DNA of 64,000 nucleotides from Mycolicibacillus trivialis (GCF_002102395.1 NZ_LQPZ01000006.1:1-64000), one strand, 5' to 3'; shown: positions 30,337-39,541, counted from the stretch's first letter. Numbers and translations are program-made. The notes: generated by a model not told the origin, from the sequence alone.

Positions 30337-30954
30337 ATGAATACCAGTCTGGAAGAAAAGTTCGCCGATGCACTGCCAATGCTCAAGTCAGGCGGTGAAT
30401 TGTTATTCAAGCTCATAACCAATGAGAGCGATGGAATAGCCAGCTATACCACCGGGTTTTTAGCCTACCATCCGACCGAGGCAGGCCAGGGATATCTTCA
30501 GGGCGTCGGAGTGCGATTGTACGATCGTTACGCCTACTGGAACAAAGACGCCGCTGCGATCAGCGATTGTGATGACACACCGTTTTCGGTGACGCGCTAC
30601 AGCGACAAATTGACCCTCAAAGTACCGTTTTTGAAGAAGGGCATTTCTTATCCAGTCACCATCGTCATAAATCATTACCAGTTGATATCTGTGAAGATGC
30701 GCCAGGAGGGCGGCCTACTCGTCGGTCACGGTGCGCCGATGGCAATAAACTTTAAAACAGAGGTGATGAAGGACCCTTTGTCCGAGTTGGAACGCAAGTT
30801 AGCGTCGGAATCGGCCGGCTATATGCTGACGTTCCCATTTATCAAGCTACCAGAAAAAACCTCCGAAACTCAGGACTATCGCCGCAAGGCGCCCAGAGCG
30901 GCATCCGTCTTCCCCCTCGACCACAAAAACCTTCAGCCCGTACACAGCGTGTAG
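30337..30954 (+). CDS. unrecognised protein of low-GC cassette, gene 1
   Basis: A 205-residue protein that I do not recognise. It starts at an ATG preceded by AAAGGAGA with 6-base spacing, an excellent ribosome site. No signal peptide or membrane helix is seen; the middle is beta-rich (FSVTRYSDKLTLKVPF, YPVTIVINHYQLISVKM) and the C-terminus is basic and probably unstructured. Two 60-base rows counted by hand (30361-30480) are exactly 50 percent G+C, against near 70 percent in neighbours, and AT-ending codons are frequent. It is followed after 18 bases by gene 2. Confidence 0.75.
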   Translation: MNTSLEEKFADALPMLKSGGELLFKLITNESDGIASYTTGFLAYHPTEAGQGYLQGVGVRLYDRYAYWNKDAAAISDCDDTPFSVTRYSDKLTLKVPFLKKGISYPVTIVINHYQLISVKMRQEGGLLVGHGAPMAINFKTEVMKDPLSELERKLASESAGYMLTFPFIKLPEKTSETQDYRRKAPRAASVFPLDHKNLQPVHSV

Positions 30955-30972
30955 CGACAACAAGGTCAAACC

Positions 30973-31659
30973 ATGACGACAATCGATGCGCCCCTCACCG
31001 TCACCGCTTTCTTACGCCACGTGCCGGAGTGGGTGTATGTGCAATCCGATCGGGATGGAACCGTCTACATCTGGCCGGGGCGAGAACATTCTCATGATGC
31101 CGGGGCCACTCTTCTCGCCCCGTCCACCGGTCATATCGTGGAATATCCCGCCGAAGGCGAGAACGACCTGGCGGTCGTCACCGATGATCACGGAAATCCC
31201 AAACACGTCGATGAGGGGTCCCGACGACTTTTGGTCACGTTACTCACGTCCGAGTCACGGATCCGCGATGAACGATCCTGGCGGGCCATGGTGGAAGCCG
31301 ACTGGAGGGTTCTACAGGAAAAGTTGACCCATTATGCGATCGATAAACACTGGTGCGTCGACTACGACCGACTGATTCTGGGCTGGAACGACGATTTGAC
31401 CGTTCTCAAACTGCTCCCCCGCCGGACGGAGACCTACGAGGTCAGCGCGGAGATAACGGCCACCTGGCGGGTGTCCATCAAGGTCCAGGACGCCGAGGAC
31501 ACCGAGCTGGCGCGACAGCGGGTCCTGGACATGCCGTGGGGAGAGATCAGCAACCTCGACGAGGTACACGATCGACCGCCCAACGCCCGGCACATCACCG
31601 TGACCGGTGTCGAAGCCGTCGCCCTGGAGCCGATCCCGCCGCACGGGTCCCGGGCGTGA
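30973..31659 (+). CDS. unrecognised protein of low-GC cassette, gene 2
   Basis: A 228-residue soluble, acidic protein, probably in one transcript with gene 1. Residues about 1-110 are unrecognised. The C-terminal part (ETYEVSAEITATWRVSIKV followed by a helix LARQRVLDMPWGEI) recalls the small beta-beta-alpha DpnD/PcfM-like domain seen in phage and plasmid proteins, but this is a weak resemblance. GC rises toward the 3' end. No homologous gene sits at this place in M. tuberculosis, where fdhD and fdhF occupy the locus. Confidence 0.75.
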   Translation: MTTIDAPLTVTAFLRHVPEWVYVQSDRDGTVYIWPGREHSHDAGATLLAPSTGHIVEYPAEGENDLAVVTDDHGNPKHVDEGSRRLLVTLLTSESRIRDERSWRAMVEADWRVLQEKLTHYAIDKHWCVDYDRLILGWNDDLTVLKLLPRRTETYEVSAEITATWRVSIKVQDAEDTELARQRVLDMPWGEISNLDEVHDRPPNARHITVTGVEAVALEPIPPHGSRA

Positions 31660-31701
31660 AGCCTGCTGACGGCCCGCGGGGCGGTTGCCCATCCGGTCGG
31701 T

Positions 31702-32769
31702 TCAGGACCGGTGGCTCGCGATCCCCTCACCCGACAGCAGCGCGGGCACCGTCTCGCTGGTCACCAGCCCCTGGCCGGCGGTGACCTCGTCGACCACGGT
31801 GAACGCTTCGGCGATGCGGGTCGGGGTGTCCACGATGACGGTCGTCACCGGCACCCGACGGGCAACGGCCCACCATCGGTCGCCGTGCGGGCGGTGGTCG
31901 CCGTGGAAGCCCCAGATGCCGCGCAGCACCGTGGCACCGCGCACGCATCGCTGCCGGTAGAGCCGGCTCAGTAGCGCGCGGTGGACGGGTTCGCCGCCGA
32001 AACGGCCCGCCGCCGAGGTGTAGACGGTCAGCTTCTGCCACAGCGGCCGGCCGTGCTCGTCGGTGTCGGGCAGAGGGTGCGGACGCCCGAAGAACTCACC
32101 GTCGCGCTTGCAGATACGGACCCGCTCGGCTGTGATCACCGGCTCGGCGACCGCTTCAGCGAGTTCGGGCACCACCGCCGCGATCTGCGGGCCGGAGCCG
32201 ACCGCGACGATCATGATCGGCACGTCGGCGTTGTTGCCGACGAAGCGGGCCCGTTGCCGCTGCCCGAAGCGGGTGCCATCGACCCCCAGGAACACCGACG
32301 CGCCAGCGATCCCGCGTCGGTGCAGCAACGCGCAGAGCGCGACGTGGGCGGGCACCGATCCGATCCGCTGCTTGCGGCCCAGATAGACGGTGAGTTTGGC
32401 CGCCTCGGTCAGCTCCGGCGGCGGCGCACCCGGCGGGATGCCGGTCAACAGCCGGGCGCGTTCCAGTGTGAGCTGGCCGCGGAAGGGAAGTGACCGCAGC
32501 GGATCCAGCAGGTCCTCGATCGCCGCGCGGGTGTCGACCGCGGTGATCGCGACCGGCGGATCCTCGGACAGGCTCAGCGTCCGGTCGCTGCGCAGGATCC
32601 GTTGCGGCCCAAAGCCACCCACACCGCGCAACACGATGCTGGTGGCGATCCGGCGGGAGCCGAACAGGTCCAGCAGCTCATCGGCGAGGAAACGACCGGC
32701 GCCGCCGCGGAGCCGTTCATTGAGGTAGACGGTGAGCTTGAGGCTGTCGCCCGCTGTCACGTCATGCAC
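31702..32769 (-). CDS. triple DUF190 (PII-like) protein
   Basis: A 355-residue protein made of three DUF190 domains, each opening with KLTVY (residues 11, 125 and 246) and carrying a G-(A/T)-(S/T)-V-(F/L)-x-G turn (GVGGFG, GVDGTR, GIWGFH). DUF190 has the PII/GlnB fold, and PII proteins are trimers, so one chain could form a complete pseudo-trimer. Relatives include Rv3071, next to fluoride-channel crcB genes; no crcB is seen here. I start at a GTG (32767-32769) with AGTGAGG upstream; an upstream start at 32883 would add a basic segment without domain similarity. Confidence 0.8.
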   Translation of the reverse strand: MHDVTAGDSLKLTVYLNERLRGGAGRFLADELLDLFGSRRIATSIVLRGVGGFGPQRILRSDRTLSLSEDPPVAITAVDTRAAIEDLLDPLRSLPFRGQLTLERARLLTGIPPGAPPPELTEAAKLTVYLGRKQRIGSVPAHVALCALLHRRGIAGASVFLGVDGTRFGQRQRARFVGNNADVPIMIVAVGSGPQIAAVVPELAEAVAEPVITAERVRICKRDGEFFGRPHPLPDTDEHGRPLWQKLTVYTSAAGRFGGEPVHRALLSRLYRQRCVRGATVLRGIWGFHGDHRPHGDRWWAVARRVPVTTVIVDTPTRIAEAFTVVDEVTAGQGLVTSETVPALLSGEGIASHRS

Positions 32770-32854
32770 CTCACTGCCCTTCCGCCGACCCGAACGCCGC
32801 GTCCAGCGAAAACGATACTTTGCACGACCGGCCGGGCTGAGTAACATCACGGTT

Positions 32855-32872
32855 AGGCGATGAGGCTCGCCT
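32855..32872. promoter_or_regulatory. inverted repeat AGGCGA/TCGCCT
   Basis: AGGCGA (32855-32860), 6-base spacer, TCGCCT (32867-32872), upstream of the DUF190 start and 188 bases before the PE gene. The flanks extend it imperfectly (GGTTAGGC ... GCCTTGA). It vaguely recalls iron-regulator sites but does not fit the IdeR box. Possible operator for either divergent unit. Confidence 0.35.
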
Positions 32873-32894
32873 TGAACCGCCATTTCGGCTGATG

Positions 32895-32925
32895 GCCTCT
32901 ACCAGAGAACGATGTTGGTAGAGGC
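32895..32925. promoter_or_regulatory. 10-base inverted repeat before the PE gene
   Basis: GCCTCTACCA (32895-32904), 11-base spacer, TGGTAGAGGC (32916-32925), perfect in both arms. Centre-to-centre distance is about 21 bases, two helical turns, which suits a dimeric repressor; as RNA it would be a strong hairpin in the leader of the PE-PPE transcript. Confidence 0.5.
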
Positions 32926-33059
32926 AGGTGCACCGTGACAGCGACCAGACGCGGCACCTTTCTCTCCCCACTCGATTCGAATCGGCTGCGCGCACCCGTC
33001 GCGCTTTTCGTGATCTCTTGCTGCCCAAATCATTTCGATTCGCCCCTATGGAGGATGCC

Positions 33060-33359
33060 ATGACCTTCGTCACTACTCAGCCGGAACTGTTGACCGCGGC
33101 CGCCGCCGACCTGCAAGCCATCGGCGCTTCCCTGTCCTCCGGCAACCAGGCCGCCGCCGCCCCCACCACCGGGGTGATACCCGCCGCGGCGGACGAGGTG
33201 TCCGCACTGACAGCGACGCAATTCTGCGCCCAGGCGCAGTGGTATCAGGCGGTGAGCGTCCAGGCGACCGCGCTCCACGAGATGTTCATCGCCACGTTGG
33301 CCGCCGGCGCGGGGGCGTACGCCACCACCGAAGCCGCCAACGCGGTCGCCACCGCATAG
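33060..33359 (+). CDS. PE family protein (PE18/PE19 type)
   Basis: A 99-residue PE protein without C-terminal extension: it starts MTFVTTQPELL, has the Pro-Glu pair at residues 8-9, and ends with the type VII secretion signal YATTE (Y87-x3-E91). Sequence resembles the PE18/PE19/PE25 group of the ESX-5 locus. GGAGG at 33050-33054 lies 5 bases before the ATG. It would form a four-helix heterodimer with one of the PPE proteins encoded next and be exported with it. Confidence 0.93.
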   Translation: MTFVTTQPELLTAAAADLQAIGASLSSGNQAAAAPTTGVIPAAADEVSALTATQFCAQAQWYQAVSVQATALHEMFIATLAAGAGAYATTEAANAVATA

Positions 33360-33371
33360 CCGGGGCACGCG

Positions 33372-34406
33372 ATGATCGACTTCGCCGTGCTGCCGCCCGA
33401 GGTCAACTCGGTCCGGATGTACAGCGGACCGGGGCCCGGCCCACTGCTTGCGGCAGCAGCGTCGTGGAACACGATCACCACTGAATTGGAGTTCGCCGCC
33501 GCGGGTTTCGCGGCCGTCATCGCCGCCCTGGCGGCGAGTTGGCAAGGCGGCGGAGCCACGGGCATGCTCGCCGCTGCCGCACCGGTGACCGCGTGGCTGC
33601 ACCGCGCCGCGGCCACCGCGGCAGCCACCGCCGGACAGGCCTCCGCAGCGGCGGGCGCCTTCGAGTCGACGTTCGCGATGACGGTCCCGCCTGCGGTCAT
33701 CGCGGCCAATCGAGCGTTGTTGGCAGCGCTGGTCGCCACCAATCTACTGGGCCAGAACACCCCGGCGATCGCCGCCACCGAAGCCCACTACCTGCAGATG
33801 TGGGTCCAGGACGCGGTCGCGATGTACACCTACGCGGCGACGTCGGCCGCAGCCACCCGGCTGCCGGCCTTCTCCACACCGACACCGCACGCCGACCCGG
33901 CCGGCCTCGGCGCCTCGACCACCACCGGCCCGGCGGCAACCGTGCTGCAACAGCTTGCCGCACCCGTGGTGACCACCTCACCGACCCTGGTCGACTACCT
34001 CGAGCACGTGCCCAATCTGATCAACACCATGCTGTCCACCAACAACGCGGTGGCCAGTGGCCGCAGCATCGACATCACCAACCAGCGGCTGGCTTTCCAG
34101 GAGGCGCGGAAGTCTTCCCCGCCGGTGCTGGTGGCGGCACCCGCGGTGACCGCCGCATTGGGCGTCGCACCGTCGGTCGGGGGTCTGTCGGTCCCGGTGT
34201 GTTGGGCCGCGCGGCCGGGTACCGCCCGGCCGGTCGCGGTGGCCCTGGCCTCCGCTGCCGCTCCGGGGTCAGCACCTGCGACGGCGACGCCGATGTCCGG
34301 CGGGGTCTTCGCCCAGACCAGCCTGGCCACCCTGGAACGGCGCGACGACAACCACCGTCGTTCCGAAACCGACCCTGTCCTGGTGCGGCCCGCCGCCGCA
34401 CGATGA
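33372..34406 (+). CDS. PPE family protein, SVP subfamily
   Basis: A 344-residue PPE protein. It has the PPE triplet in LLPPEVNS-type context (here [16 protein letters not shown]), the WxG turn at Trp57, the [14 protein letters not shown] block and the SVP motif GLSVPVCW at residues 271-278. PPE-SVP proteins are usually exported by ESX-5. It starts 12 bases after the PE gene, with only a weak ribosome site, suggesting coupled translation. Confidence 0.92.
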   Translation: MIDFAVLPPEVNSVRMYSGPGPGPLLAAAASWNTITTELEFAAAGFAAVIAALAASWQGGGATGMLAAAAPVTAWLHRAAATAAATAGQASAAAGAFESTFAMTVPPAVIAANRALLAALVATNLLGQNTPAIAATEAHYLQMWVQDAVAMYTYAATSAAATRLPAFSTPTPHADPAGLGASTTTGPAATVLQQLAAPVVTTSPTLVDYLEHVPNLINTMLSTNNAVASGRSIDITNQRLAFQEARKSSPPVLVAAPAVTAALGVAPSVGGLSVPVCWAARPGTARPVAVALASAAAPGSAPATATPMSGGVFAQTSLATLERRDDNHRRSETDPVLVRPAAAR

Positions 34407-34420
34407 CGAAAGGAACCCCG

Positions 34421-35473
34421 ATGGACTTCGACCTACTGCCACCCGAGATCAACTCGGCGCGCATGTATTGCGGACCGGGTTCTGCTCCGCTGCTGGCGGC
34501 GTCCGGGGCGTGGAGTGGGCTGGCCGGCGAGTTGGCCCTCGCTGCCGTCGGTTTCGCCAGAGTGGTCGCCGCCCTCGTCGCCGACTTCTGGCGGGGTCCG
34601 TCGTCGTTGGCGATGAGCGGTGCCGCTGCGGGCTATGTGGCGTGGCTGCACCAGACCGCGGAGCACGCCGAATACACCGCGGCACAAGCCCGATCCGCGG
34701 CGGCGGCCTACCAGACCGCGTTCACGATGACCGTTCCCCCGCCGCTGATCGCCGCCAACCGCGCCCTGCTGCTGGCACTGATCGCAGGCAACCTGTTCGG
34801 GCAGAACAGTCCCGCGATCGCCGCCACCGAAGCCCACTACGAACAGATGTGGGCCCAGGATGTCACCGCGATGAACGGGTACGCGGCGTCGGCCGCGGCG
34901 GTCACCCGGTTGACGCCGTTCGCGAGCCCGCCGCCGGCGCCCGGCGGGCCTGCCTCGCTGGCCGCCGTGGCCGGGCCGGCGGCCAGCACGCCCGGGCTGG
35001 CGACCTACCTGCTGCAAATCCCGTCGCTGACCAGCGCCGCGGCCTCCACGTCGAGCTCCACGTTCTCCGGTTTCTCGATCGCCACCACCAATCACGCGCT
35101 CGCGGTCAACGCCCGCCGCGACGATGCGCAGGGGATCGGTCCGTTCGAGGTGGGTGCGCCGTGGCCGGTGTCCCCCGGGCCTGCGCCGGCCCCGATGACG
35201 CCGGTCGCGCGCCCGCCGGTGTCGGCCGCGCTGGGCGAGGCGAGCCTGGCCGGCCGGCTGTCGGTGCCGCCGTCGTGGACCACCTCGGTGCGCGCGACGC
35301 CGGTGGTACCGGCCGCGATCGACACCGCCGCCGCCCCGGCCGGTGCGGCGGCGTTCGCACCGGCGATGTTCGGTGAGGCGCTGCTGGGCACACTGGCCGG
35401 CCGCGGAGTCAGCACCGCGGCCGCCGGCCGGCGCCGCCCGGCCACCACATCGCGAACGCCGGCGACCGGGTGA
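34421..35473 (+). CDS. PPE family protein, SVP subfamily (second copy)
   Basis: A 350-residue PPE protein starting [16 protein letters not shown], with WxG at Trp57, [14 protein letters not shown] and the SVP motif GRLSVPPSW. It shares most N-terminal residues with the preceding PPE and looks like a tandem duplicate. AAAGGAA lies 8 bases before the ATG at 34421, preferred over an upstream ATG at 34403 (MTKGTPM). The C-terminal tail is Arg/Ala-rich. Confidence 0.92.
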   Translation: MDFDLLPPEINSARMYCGPGSAPLLAASGAWSGLAGELALAAVGFARVVAALVADFWRGPSSLAMSGAAAGYVAWLHQTAEHAEYTAAQARSAAAAYQTAFTMTVPPPLIAANRALLLALIAGNLFGQNSPAIAATEAHYEQMWAQDVTAMNGYAASAAAVTRLTPFASPPPAPGGPASLAAVAGPAASTPGLATYLLQIPSLTSAAASTSSSTFSGFSIATTNHALAVNARRDDAQGIGPFEVGAPWPVSPGPAPAPMTPVARPPVSAALGEASLAGRLSVPPSWTTSVRATPVVPAAIDTAAAPAGAAAFAPAMFGEALLGTLAGRGVSTAAAGRRRPATTSRTPATG

Positions 35474-35483
35474 GCGGCCCGGC

Positions 35484-35723
35484 TCAGCCCGGCTTGGCCG
35501 CCCGGACGATCGCCCCGTGCATGCCGTCGGCGATCCGGTGGGTGAACTCGACCGAGACCTCGGTGAACCCGGCGGCGAGCCCGTCGAGGTATTCGCCGCG
35601 CGACAGTGCCCCGGCGATGCAGCCGACGTGCGGACCCGTCGGTTCGCCGCCCGCCACCGCGGTGGCAGCGGCCGCATAACTCTGCCGCACCCGCTCGCGC
35701 ACGCCCCGGTCGTCGTCGATCAT
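35484..35723 (-). pseudogene. arsM remnant (arsenite methyltransferase, internal deletion)
   Basis: An open frame of 79 codons joining two ends of an ArsM-type methyltransferase. Residues 1-25 (DRGVRERVRQSYAAAATAV) match the usual N-terminus, and residues from about 33 (VGCIAGALSRGEYLDGL, then VEFTHRIADGMHGAIVRA) match the usual C-terminus. The SAM-binding core and the arsenic-binding cysteines, about 190 residues in full-length proteins, are missing. It cannot be active. Confidence 0.7.
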
Positions 35724-35764
35724 GGTCCATAGACGAGCGTCAATATGTATGGCAGGCTGGCGCC

Positions 35765-36088
35765 ATGACGTCCTCGGGTGATCTGGCCACCTGCTGCAAC
35801 CCGGCGACCCGCGGCGCTGGCGGCGGTCTTCAGGGCACTCGGCGAGCCGACCCGGCTACGGCTGGTCTCACTGATCGCAGCGCAACCGGGCGCCGAAGCG
35901 TGCGTGTGCGACCTGACCGGCCCGGTCGGGCTGACCCGACCCACGGTCTCCATCATCTCAAGGTGCTGGTGCAAGCCGGGTTGATCGACCGGGAGCAGCG
36001 CGGTCGCTGGGCCTACTACCGGCTGCGCCCGGACCTGTGGGCGGCGTTGGCAGGGCTGCCGATCCGCTCGAACGAACCGGCCGGTTAA
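35765..36088 (+). pseudogene. arsR with two frameshifts
   Basis: An ArsR-family repressor broken into three reading segments. It starts MTSSGDLATCCNP, continues in another frame as AAVFRALGEPTRLRLVSLIA and ACVCDLTGPVGLTRPTVS (holding the CVCDL metal site), then returns to the first frame as HHLKVLVQAGLIDREQRGRW. The second shift fits loss of one C in TCCCATCAT at about 35950; the first lies between 35799 and 35812. It is divergent from the arsM remnant, so the arsenic locus is decayed unless these are sequencing errors. Confidence 0.75.
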
Positions 36089-36390
36089 TCCGGCAGCCGC
36101 AGTTCGGGCTTCTCGACCTCTTCGATGTTGACGTCCTTGAAGGTCACCACCCGCACCTGCTTGACGAAGCGGGCCGGCCGGTACATGTCCCACACCCAGG
36201 CGTCGGCGAGGCGCAGCTCGAAGTAGACCTCGCCGTCGGCGTTGCGGGGCACCATCTCCACGCTGTTGGCCAGGTAGAACCGCCGTTCAGTCTCCACGAC
36301 GTAGCTGAACTGCCCCACGATGTCCTTGTATTCGCGGTACAGCGAGAGCTCCATCTCGGTTTCGTATTTTTCGAGATCCTCGGCACTCAT
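36085..36390 (-). CDS. DUF2469 protein (Rv2901c-like)
   Basis: A 101-residue acidic protein, the same length as Rv2901c. Characteristic segments are MSAEDLEKYETEMELSLYRE and FVVETERRFYLANSVE-type text. It is highly conserved in actinobacteria and always next to rnhB; its role is unknown. It lies 43 bases after rnhB on the same strand. Confidence 0.93.
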   Translation of the reverse strand: MSAEDLEKYETEMELSLYREYKDIVGQFSYVVETERRFYLANSVEMVPRNADGEVYFELRLADAWVWDMYRPARFVKQVRVVTFKDVNIEEVEKPELRLPD

Positions 36391-36433
36391 CTACTCAGCT
36401 GTCCTTCTCCGTCGGGGATGAACCCATTGTTGC

Positions 36434-37105
36434 TCACCGGTGGCGGTACCCGGCCGTCACGACCCGCCGCACGTTGATGAACGACCGCCGGTGCTGCGGG
36501 CAGGGGCCCAGCTCGGTCAGGGCGGCGGTGTGCGCGCTGGTGCTGTAGCCCTTGTGCCCGGCGAACCCGTAGCCGGGGTGTTCGTCGTCCATCGCCACCA
36601 TCAGCCGGTCCCGGCTGACCTTGGCCAGGATGCTGGCCGCCGCGATGCAGGCCGAGGCGGCGTCCCCGCCGATCACCGGCAGCGACGGTGCGCCCAGCCC
36701 CGGCACCGCGAACCCGTCGCTGAGCACGTAGCCGGGCCGCACCGGCAGGCCGGCGACGGCCCGGCGCATCCCCTCGATGTTGGCGGCGTGCACCCCGGTG
36801 CGGTCGACGTCGGCGGAATCGATGACCACCACGTGGTAGGCCAGAGCGGATCGCCGGATCAGCGTGAACAGCCGTTCCCGGGTGGCGGGGGTCAGTTTCT
36901 TGGAGTCGTCGAGTCCGGCCAGCGCCTCCGAGCGGCGGGCACCGAGCACGCAGGCGGCCACCACCAGCGGCCCGGCGCAGGCGCCGCGGCCGGCTTCGTC
37001 GACCCCGGCCACCGGGCCCAGGCCGCTGCGGTACAGCGCCGCCTCCAGGGTACGCAGCCCGCCGGAGCGCCGGATCACCGTCCGTGGTGGCCAGGTGGTC
37101 GTCAT
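36434..37105 (-). CDS. rnhB: ribonuclease HII
   Basis: Cuts the RNA strand of RNA-DNA hybrids and single ribonucleotides in DNA. The 223-residue protein has the first acidic pair in [15 protein letters not shown] and further catalytic Asp residues in [10 protein letters not shown] and the SDGF segment. It follows lepB by two bases in the conserved rplS-lepB-rnhB-DUF2469 run. Confidence 0.96.
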   Translation of the reverse strand: MTTTWPPRTVIRRSGGLRTLEAALYRSGLGPVAGVDEAGRGACAGPLVVAACVLGARRSEALAGLDDSKKLTPATRERLFTLIRRSALAYHVVVIDSADVDRTGVHAANIEGMRRAVAGLPVRPGYVLSDGFAVPGLGAPSLPVIGGDAASACIAAASILAKVSRDRLMVAMDDEHPGYGFAGHKGYSTSAHTAALTELGPCPQHRRSFINVRRVVTAGYRHR

Positions 37106-37107
37106 GC

Positions 37108-37920
37108 TCAGTGCCCCTGCTGCGGGTTGACCGACGCGACACCACCCCAGCGCGACGGCGGCCAGGCGATGAAGCGTGCTTTGCCGATCACGTTGGCCAC
37201 CGGCACCGTGCCGGGGATCGGGTCGCCGGTGCAGATCACCCCGTCACGCAGGTCGTCGGGGTCGTTGACGCAGTGCGCGCGGGAGTCCGAGGAGTGGGTG
37301 CGGTTGTCCCCCATCACCCACAGCCGGTCCTCGGGCACGGTCACCGGCCCGAACGGGCTGCCCAGGCAGGGGTAGGCGGCCGGGTCGGCCATCAGCACCG
37401 ACGGGTCCAGGTAGGGCTCATCGAGGCGCTGGCCGTCGACGGTCAGGCCGGTCTCGACCCGGCACTGCACGGTCTGCCCTCCGACCGCGATGACGCGTTT
37501 GACCAGGTCGTTCTCATCCGGGGGGACGAAGCCGACCACGCTGAGGGTGTTCTGCAGCCAGCGCAGCGCGGTGTTGTCCGAGCGGATCGACTGGTAGCCG
37601 ACGTTCCACGCCGGCGGCCCCTTGAACACGACGACGTCGCCGGGTTGCGGGGTGGTGAATCGGTAGGTGACCTTGTCGACCATGATCCGGTCCCCGACAC
37701 AGCCCGGGCAGCCGTGCAGGGTCGGCTCCATGGACTCCGACGGGATCAGGTAGGGCCGGGCCACGAACGTCAACATGACGTAGTAGATGGCGACCGCGAG
37801 GACGACCAGCGTGGTGGTCTCGCGCAGTGTGCTGCGCTTCTTGTCGCGGGGTTCGTCGGGCCGCTCGCCGTCGGAGGGTTCGGATGGACCCGTCCCGGGA
37901 GTCTGCTCGGCGTCGGTCAC
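37108..37920 (-). CDS. lepB: signal peptidase I
   Basis: Membrane serine protease that removes signal peptides of exported proteins. The 270-residue protein has a charged, disordered cytoplasmic N-terminus, one membrane helix ([19 protein letters not shown]), the catalytic Ser in [10 protein letters not shown] and Lys in [10 protein letters not shown], plus the [12 protein letters not shown] box. Start is the GTG at 37920; it is a little shorter than Rv2903c (294). Confidence 0.95.
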   Translation of the reverse strand: MTDAEQTPGTGPSEPSDGERPDEPRDKKRSTLRETTTLVVLAVAIYYVMLTFVARPYLIPSESMEPTLHGCPGCVGDRIMVDKVTYRFTTPQPGDVVVFKGPPAWNVGYQSIRSDNTALRWLQNTLSVVGFVPPDENDLVKRVIAVGGQTVQCRVETGLTVDGQRLDEPYLDPSVLMADPAAYPCLGSPFGPVTVPEDRLWVMGDNRTHSSDSRAHCVNDPDDLRDGVICTGDPIPGTVPVANVIGKARFIAWPPSRWGGVASVNPQQGH

Positions 37921-37975
37921 GGGTTCAGCGTAGCCAGCCCGCCGGCGGGCGCCGGAGCGCCCCCGGCGGCCGAGA

Positions 37976-38317
37976 TCAGCGCTTCTCCTTGATCTTGGCC
38001 CGCTTGCCGCGACGCTCACGCAGGTAGTACAGCTTGGCGCGCCGCACCGCACCGCGGGTGACGACCTCGATGTGGTCGATGTTGGGCGAGTGCACCGGGA
38101 AGGTGCGCTCCACGCCGACGCCGTAGCTCTCCTTGCGGACGGTGAAGGTCTCCCGGACACCCCCACCCTGGCGGCGGATCACCACGCCCTTGAACACCTG
38201 GATGCGCTCTTTGGTGCCCTCGATGACCTTCACGTGCACGTTGACGGTGTCGCCGGCACCGAAGGTCGGGATGTCGTCGCGCAGCGACGCCTTGTCGACG
38301 AAGTCCAGCGTGTTCAT
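37976..38317 (-). CDS. rplS: 50S ribosomal protein L19
   Basis: 113 residues, identical in length to the M. tuberculosis protein, starting [17 protein letters not shown] and ending KRAKIKEKR. An ATG four codons upstream (38329) is in frame and closer to the AAGG site, but the family start is the second ATG. It lies 55 bases ahead of lepB and has a 5' leader with hairpins. Confidence 0.97.
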   Translation of the reverse strand: MNTLDFVDKASLRDDIPTFGAGDTVNVHVKVIEGTKERIQVFKGVVIRRQGGGVRETFTVRKESYGVGVERTFPVHSPNIDHIEVVTRGAVRRAKLYYLRERRGKRAKIKEKR

Positions 38318-38620
38318 GAGGGGGCACATCCTTGCAGGTCACGGCCGCGGGCAGGTCGGCCACGAGACGTGGCACCAGGCACCGGACCGGTTGGGCGGGC
38401 ATTTATGGCGTGTCTCCGGCGACCGGCCGGACTCGGCCGGCCCACCGGCGAACTGCCGGGACAACTGCCCAATTGTGCCAGACGAGCGGGGCGCAACGAA
38501 ATCGCCCGGTCGACCGGGCCGGTAGCACCTGCTGGGCAGGCCACTCATGGTAAATCTTGTCTGCAGATATCGGCACGGCGACGTCTGCCCGACGACATCG
38601 GTTCACCCCAAGGAGGGTCC
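38318..38620. other. divergent region between rplS and lppW with leader hairpins
   Basis: 303 bases without a gene. In the rplS leader (minus strand) lie the hairpins GCCACG-AGA-CGTGGC (38359-38373) and CCGGCCG-GACT-CGGCCGG (38423-38440). A probable rplS -10 element is at 38472-38477. The lppW side carries its ribosome site AAGGAGGG shortly before 38621. Confidence 0.6.
38472..38477 (-). promoter_or_regulatory. candidate rplS promoter -10
   Basis: On the minus strand the sequence TGGCACAAT contains CACAAT as -10 with TTTCGT 18 bases upstream as a possible -35. The same TGGCA-x-AAT pattern occurs before rpsP, suggesting shared control of ribosomal protein genes. Confidence 0.4.
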
Positions 38621-39541
38621 ATGCGAGCGCGGCTGCCCAAACCGGTCCCCCGGCTCGCGACCGCGGTCGCGGTGGTCCTCGCGGTGCTCACCGGGTGTGG
38701 AGCCAACGCGCACGGGGCGCCCCGGGTCACCGCCGCCGCGCAGTCGCCGATCAACTTCATCACCCCGCTGGCGACCGCGATCGCGCCGGCGCCGCAGGTG
38801 CCCTTCGGCCTACCGAACGCCGCGCTCGACGGGATGGGCGAACGGTTGGAGCTGGCCGTCGGGCTGGCCGCGGCGCGCGGTGCCGTCGCGTCGGTGGCGA
38901 TGCTGGACCGCTCCACCGGTCAGGTGGTCGCCAACGGTGCGACCACCCCGATGGCGATCGCGTCGGTGGCCAAGCTGTTCATCGCCGACGATCTGCTGGT
39001 GCGCGGCCCGCTGTCGGACGAGGACCGGGCCAGCCTCGACGCGATGCTGCGGTCCTCCGACGACAACGCCGCCGAGGAGTTCTGGAACCGGGACGGCGGG
39101 GACGAGATCGTCACCCGGGTGGCGGCCCGGTACGGGTTGACCGCGACGACCCCGGGCAGCGACGGCCGCTGGTGGAACGTGGTCAGCACCCCGTTGGAGT
39201 TGGTGCGCTACTACGACATGTTGCTGGGCGGGCGCGGCGGCCTGGACCCCGAACAGGCGAACATCATCGTCGACAACCTGGTGCAGGCCACCCCGACCGG
39301 CATCGACGGCTACCCGCAACGGTTCGGGATCCCCGAGGGCCTCTACGCCGAGCCGGTGGCGGTCAAGCAGGGCTGGATGTGCTGCATCGGGGCGGACTGG
39401 ATGCACCTGTCGACCGGGGTGATCGGCGCCGACCGCCGCTATGTGCTGGCGGTCGGTTCGCTGCAGCCCGGCGACGACGCCGACGCCCGCACCACCATCA
39501 CCGATGTGGTGGCCGCGATGTTCCCCGACGGCCGGATCTGA
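38621..39541 (+). CDS. lppW: lipoprotein LppW (beta-lactamase-fold)
   Basis: A 306-residue lipoprotein: signal peptide with lipobox LTGCG at about residue 27, then a serine beta-lactamase/transpeptidase-like fold with SVAKLF (SxxK), SDDN and KQGWM in the place of KTG. These motifs suggest a penicillin-binding-like domain of uncertain activity. Length and place match Rv2905 (314). AAGGAGGG lies 5 bases before the ATG. Confidence 0.93.
   Translation: MRARLPKPVPRLATAVAVVLAVLTGCGANAHGAPRVTAAAQSPINFITPLATAIAPAPQVPFGLPNAALDGMGERLELAVGLAAARGAVASVAMLDRSTGQVVANGATTPMAIASVAKLFIADDLLVRGPLSDEDRASLDAMLRSSDDNAAEEFWNRDGGDEIVTRVAARYGLTATTPGSDGRWWNVVSTPLELVRYYDMLLGGRGGLDPEQANIIVDNLVQATPTGIDGYPQRFGIPEGLYAEPVAVKQGWMCCIGADWMHLSTGVIGADRRYVLAVGSLQPGDDADARTTITDVVAAMFPDGRI

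Noticed and set aside
32853..32875. Possible IdeR iron box upstream of the DUF190 gene
   Set aside because: TTAGG and CCTTG half-sites are present but the spacing is 12 bases instead of 9 and only about half of the consensus matches.
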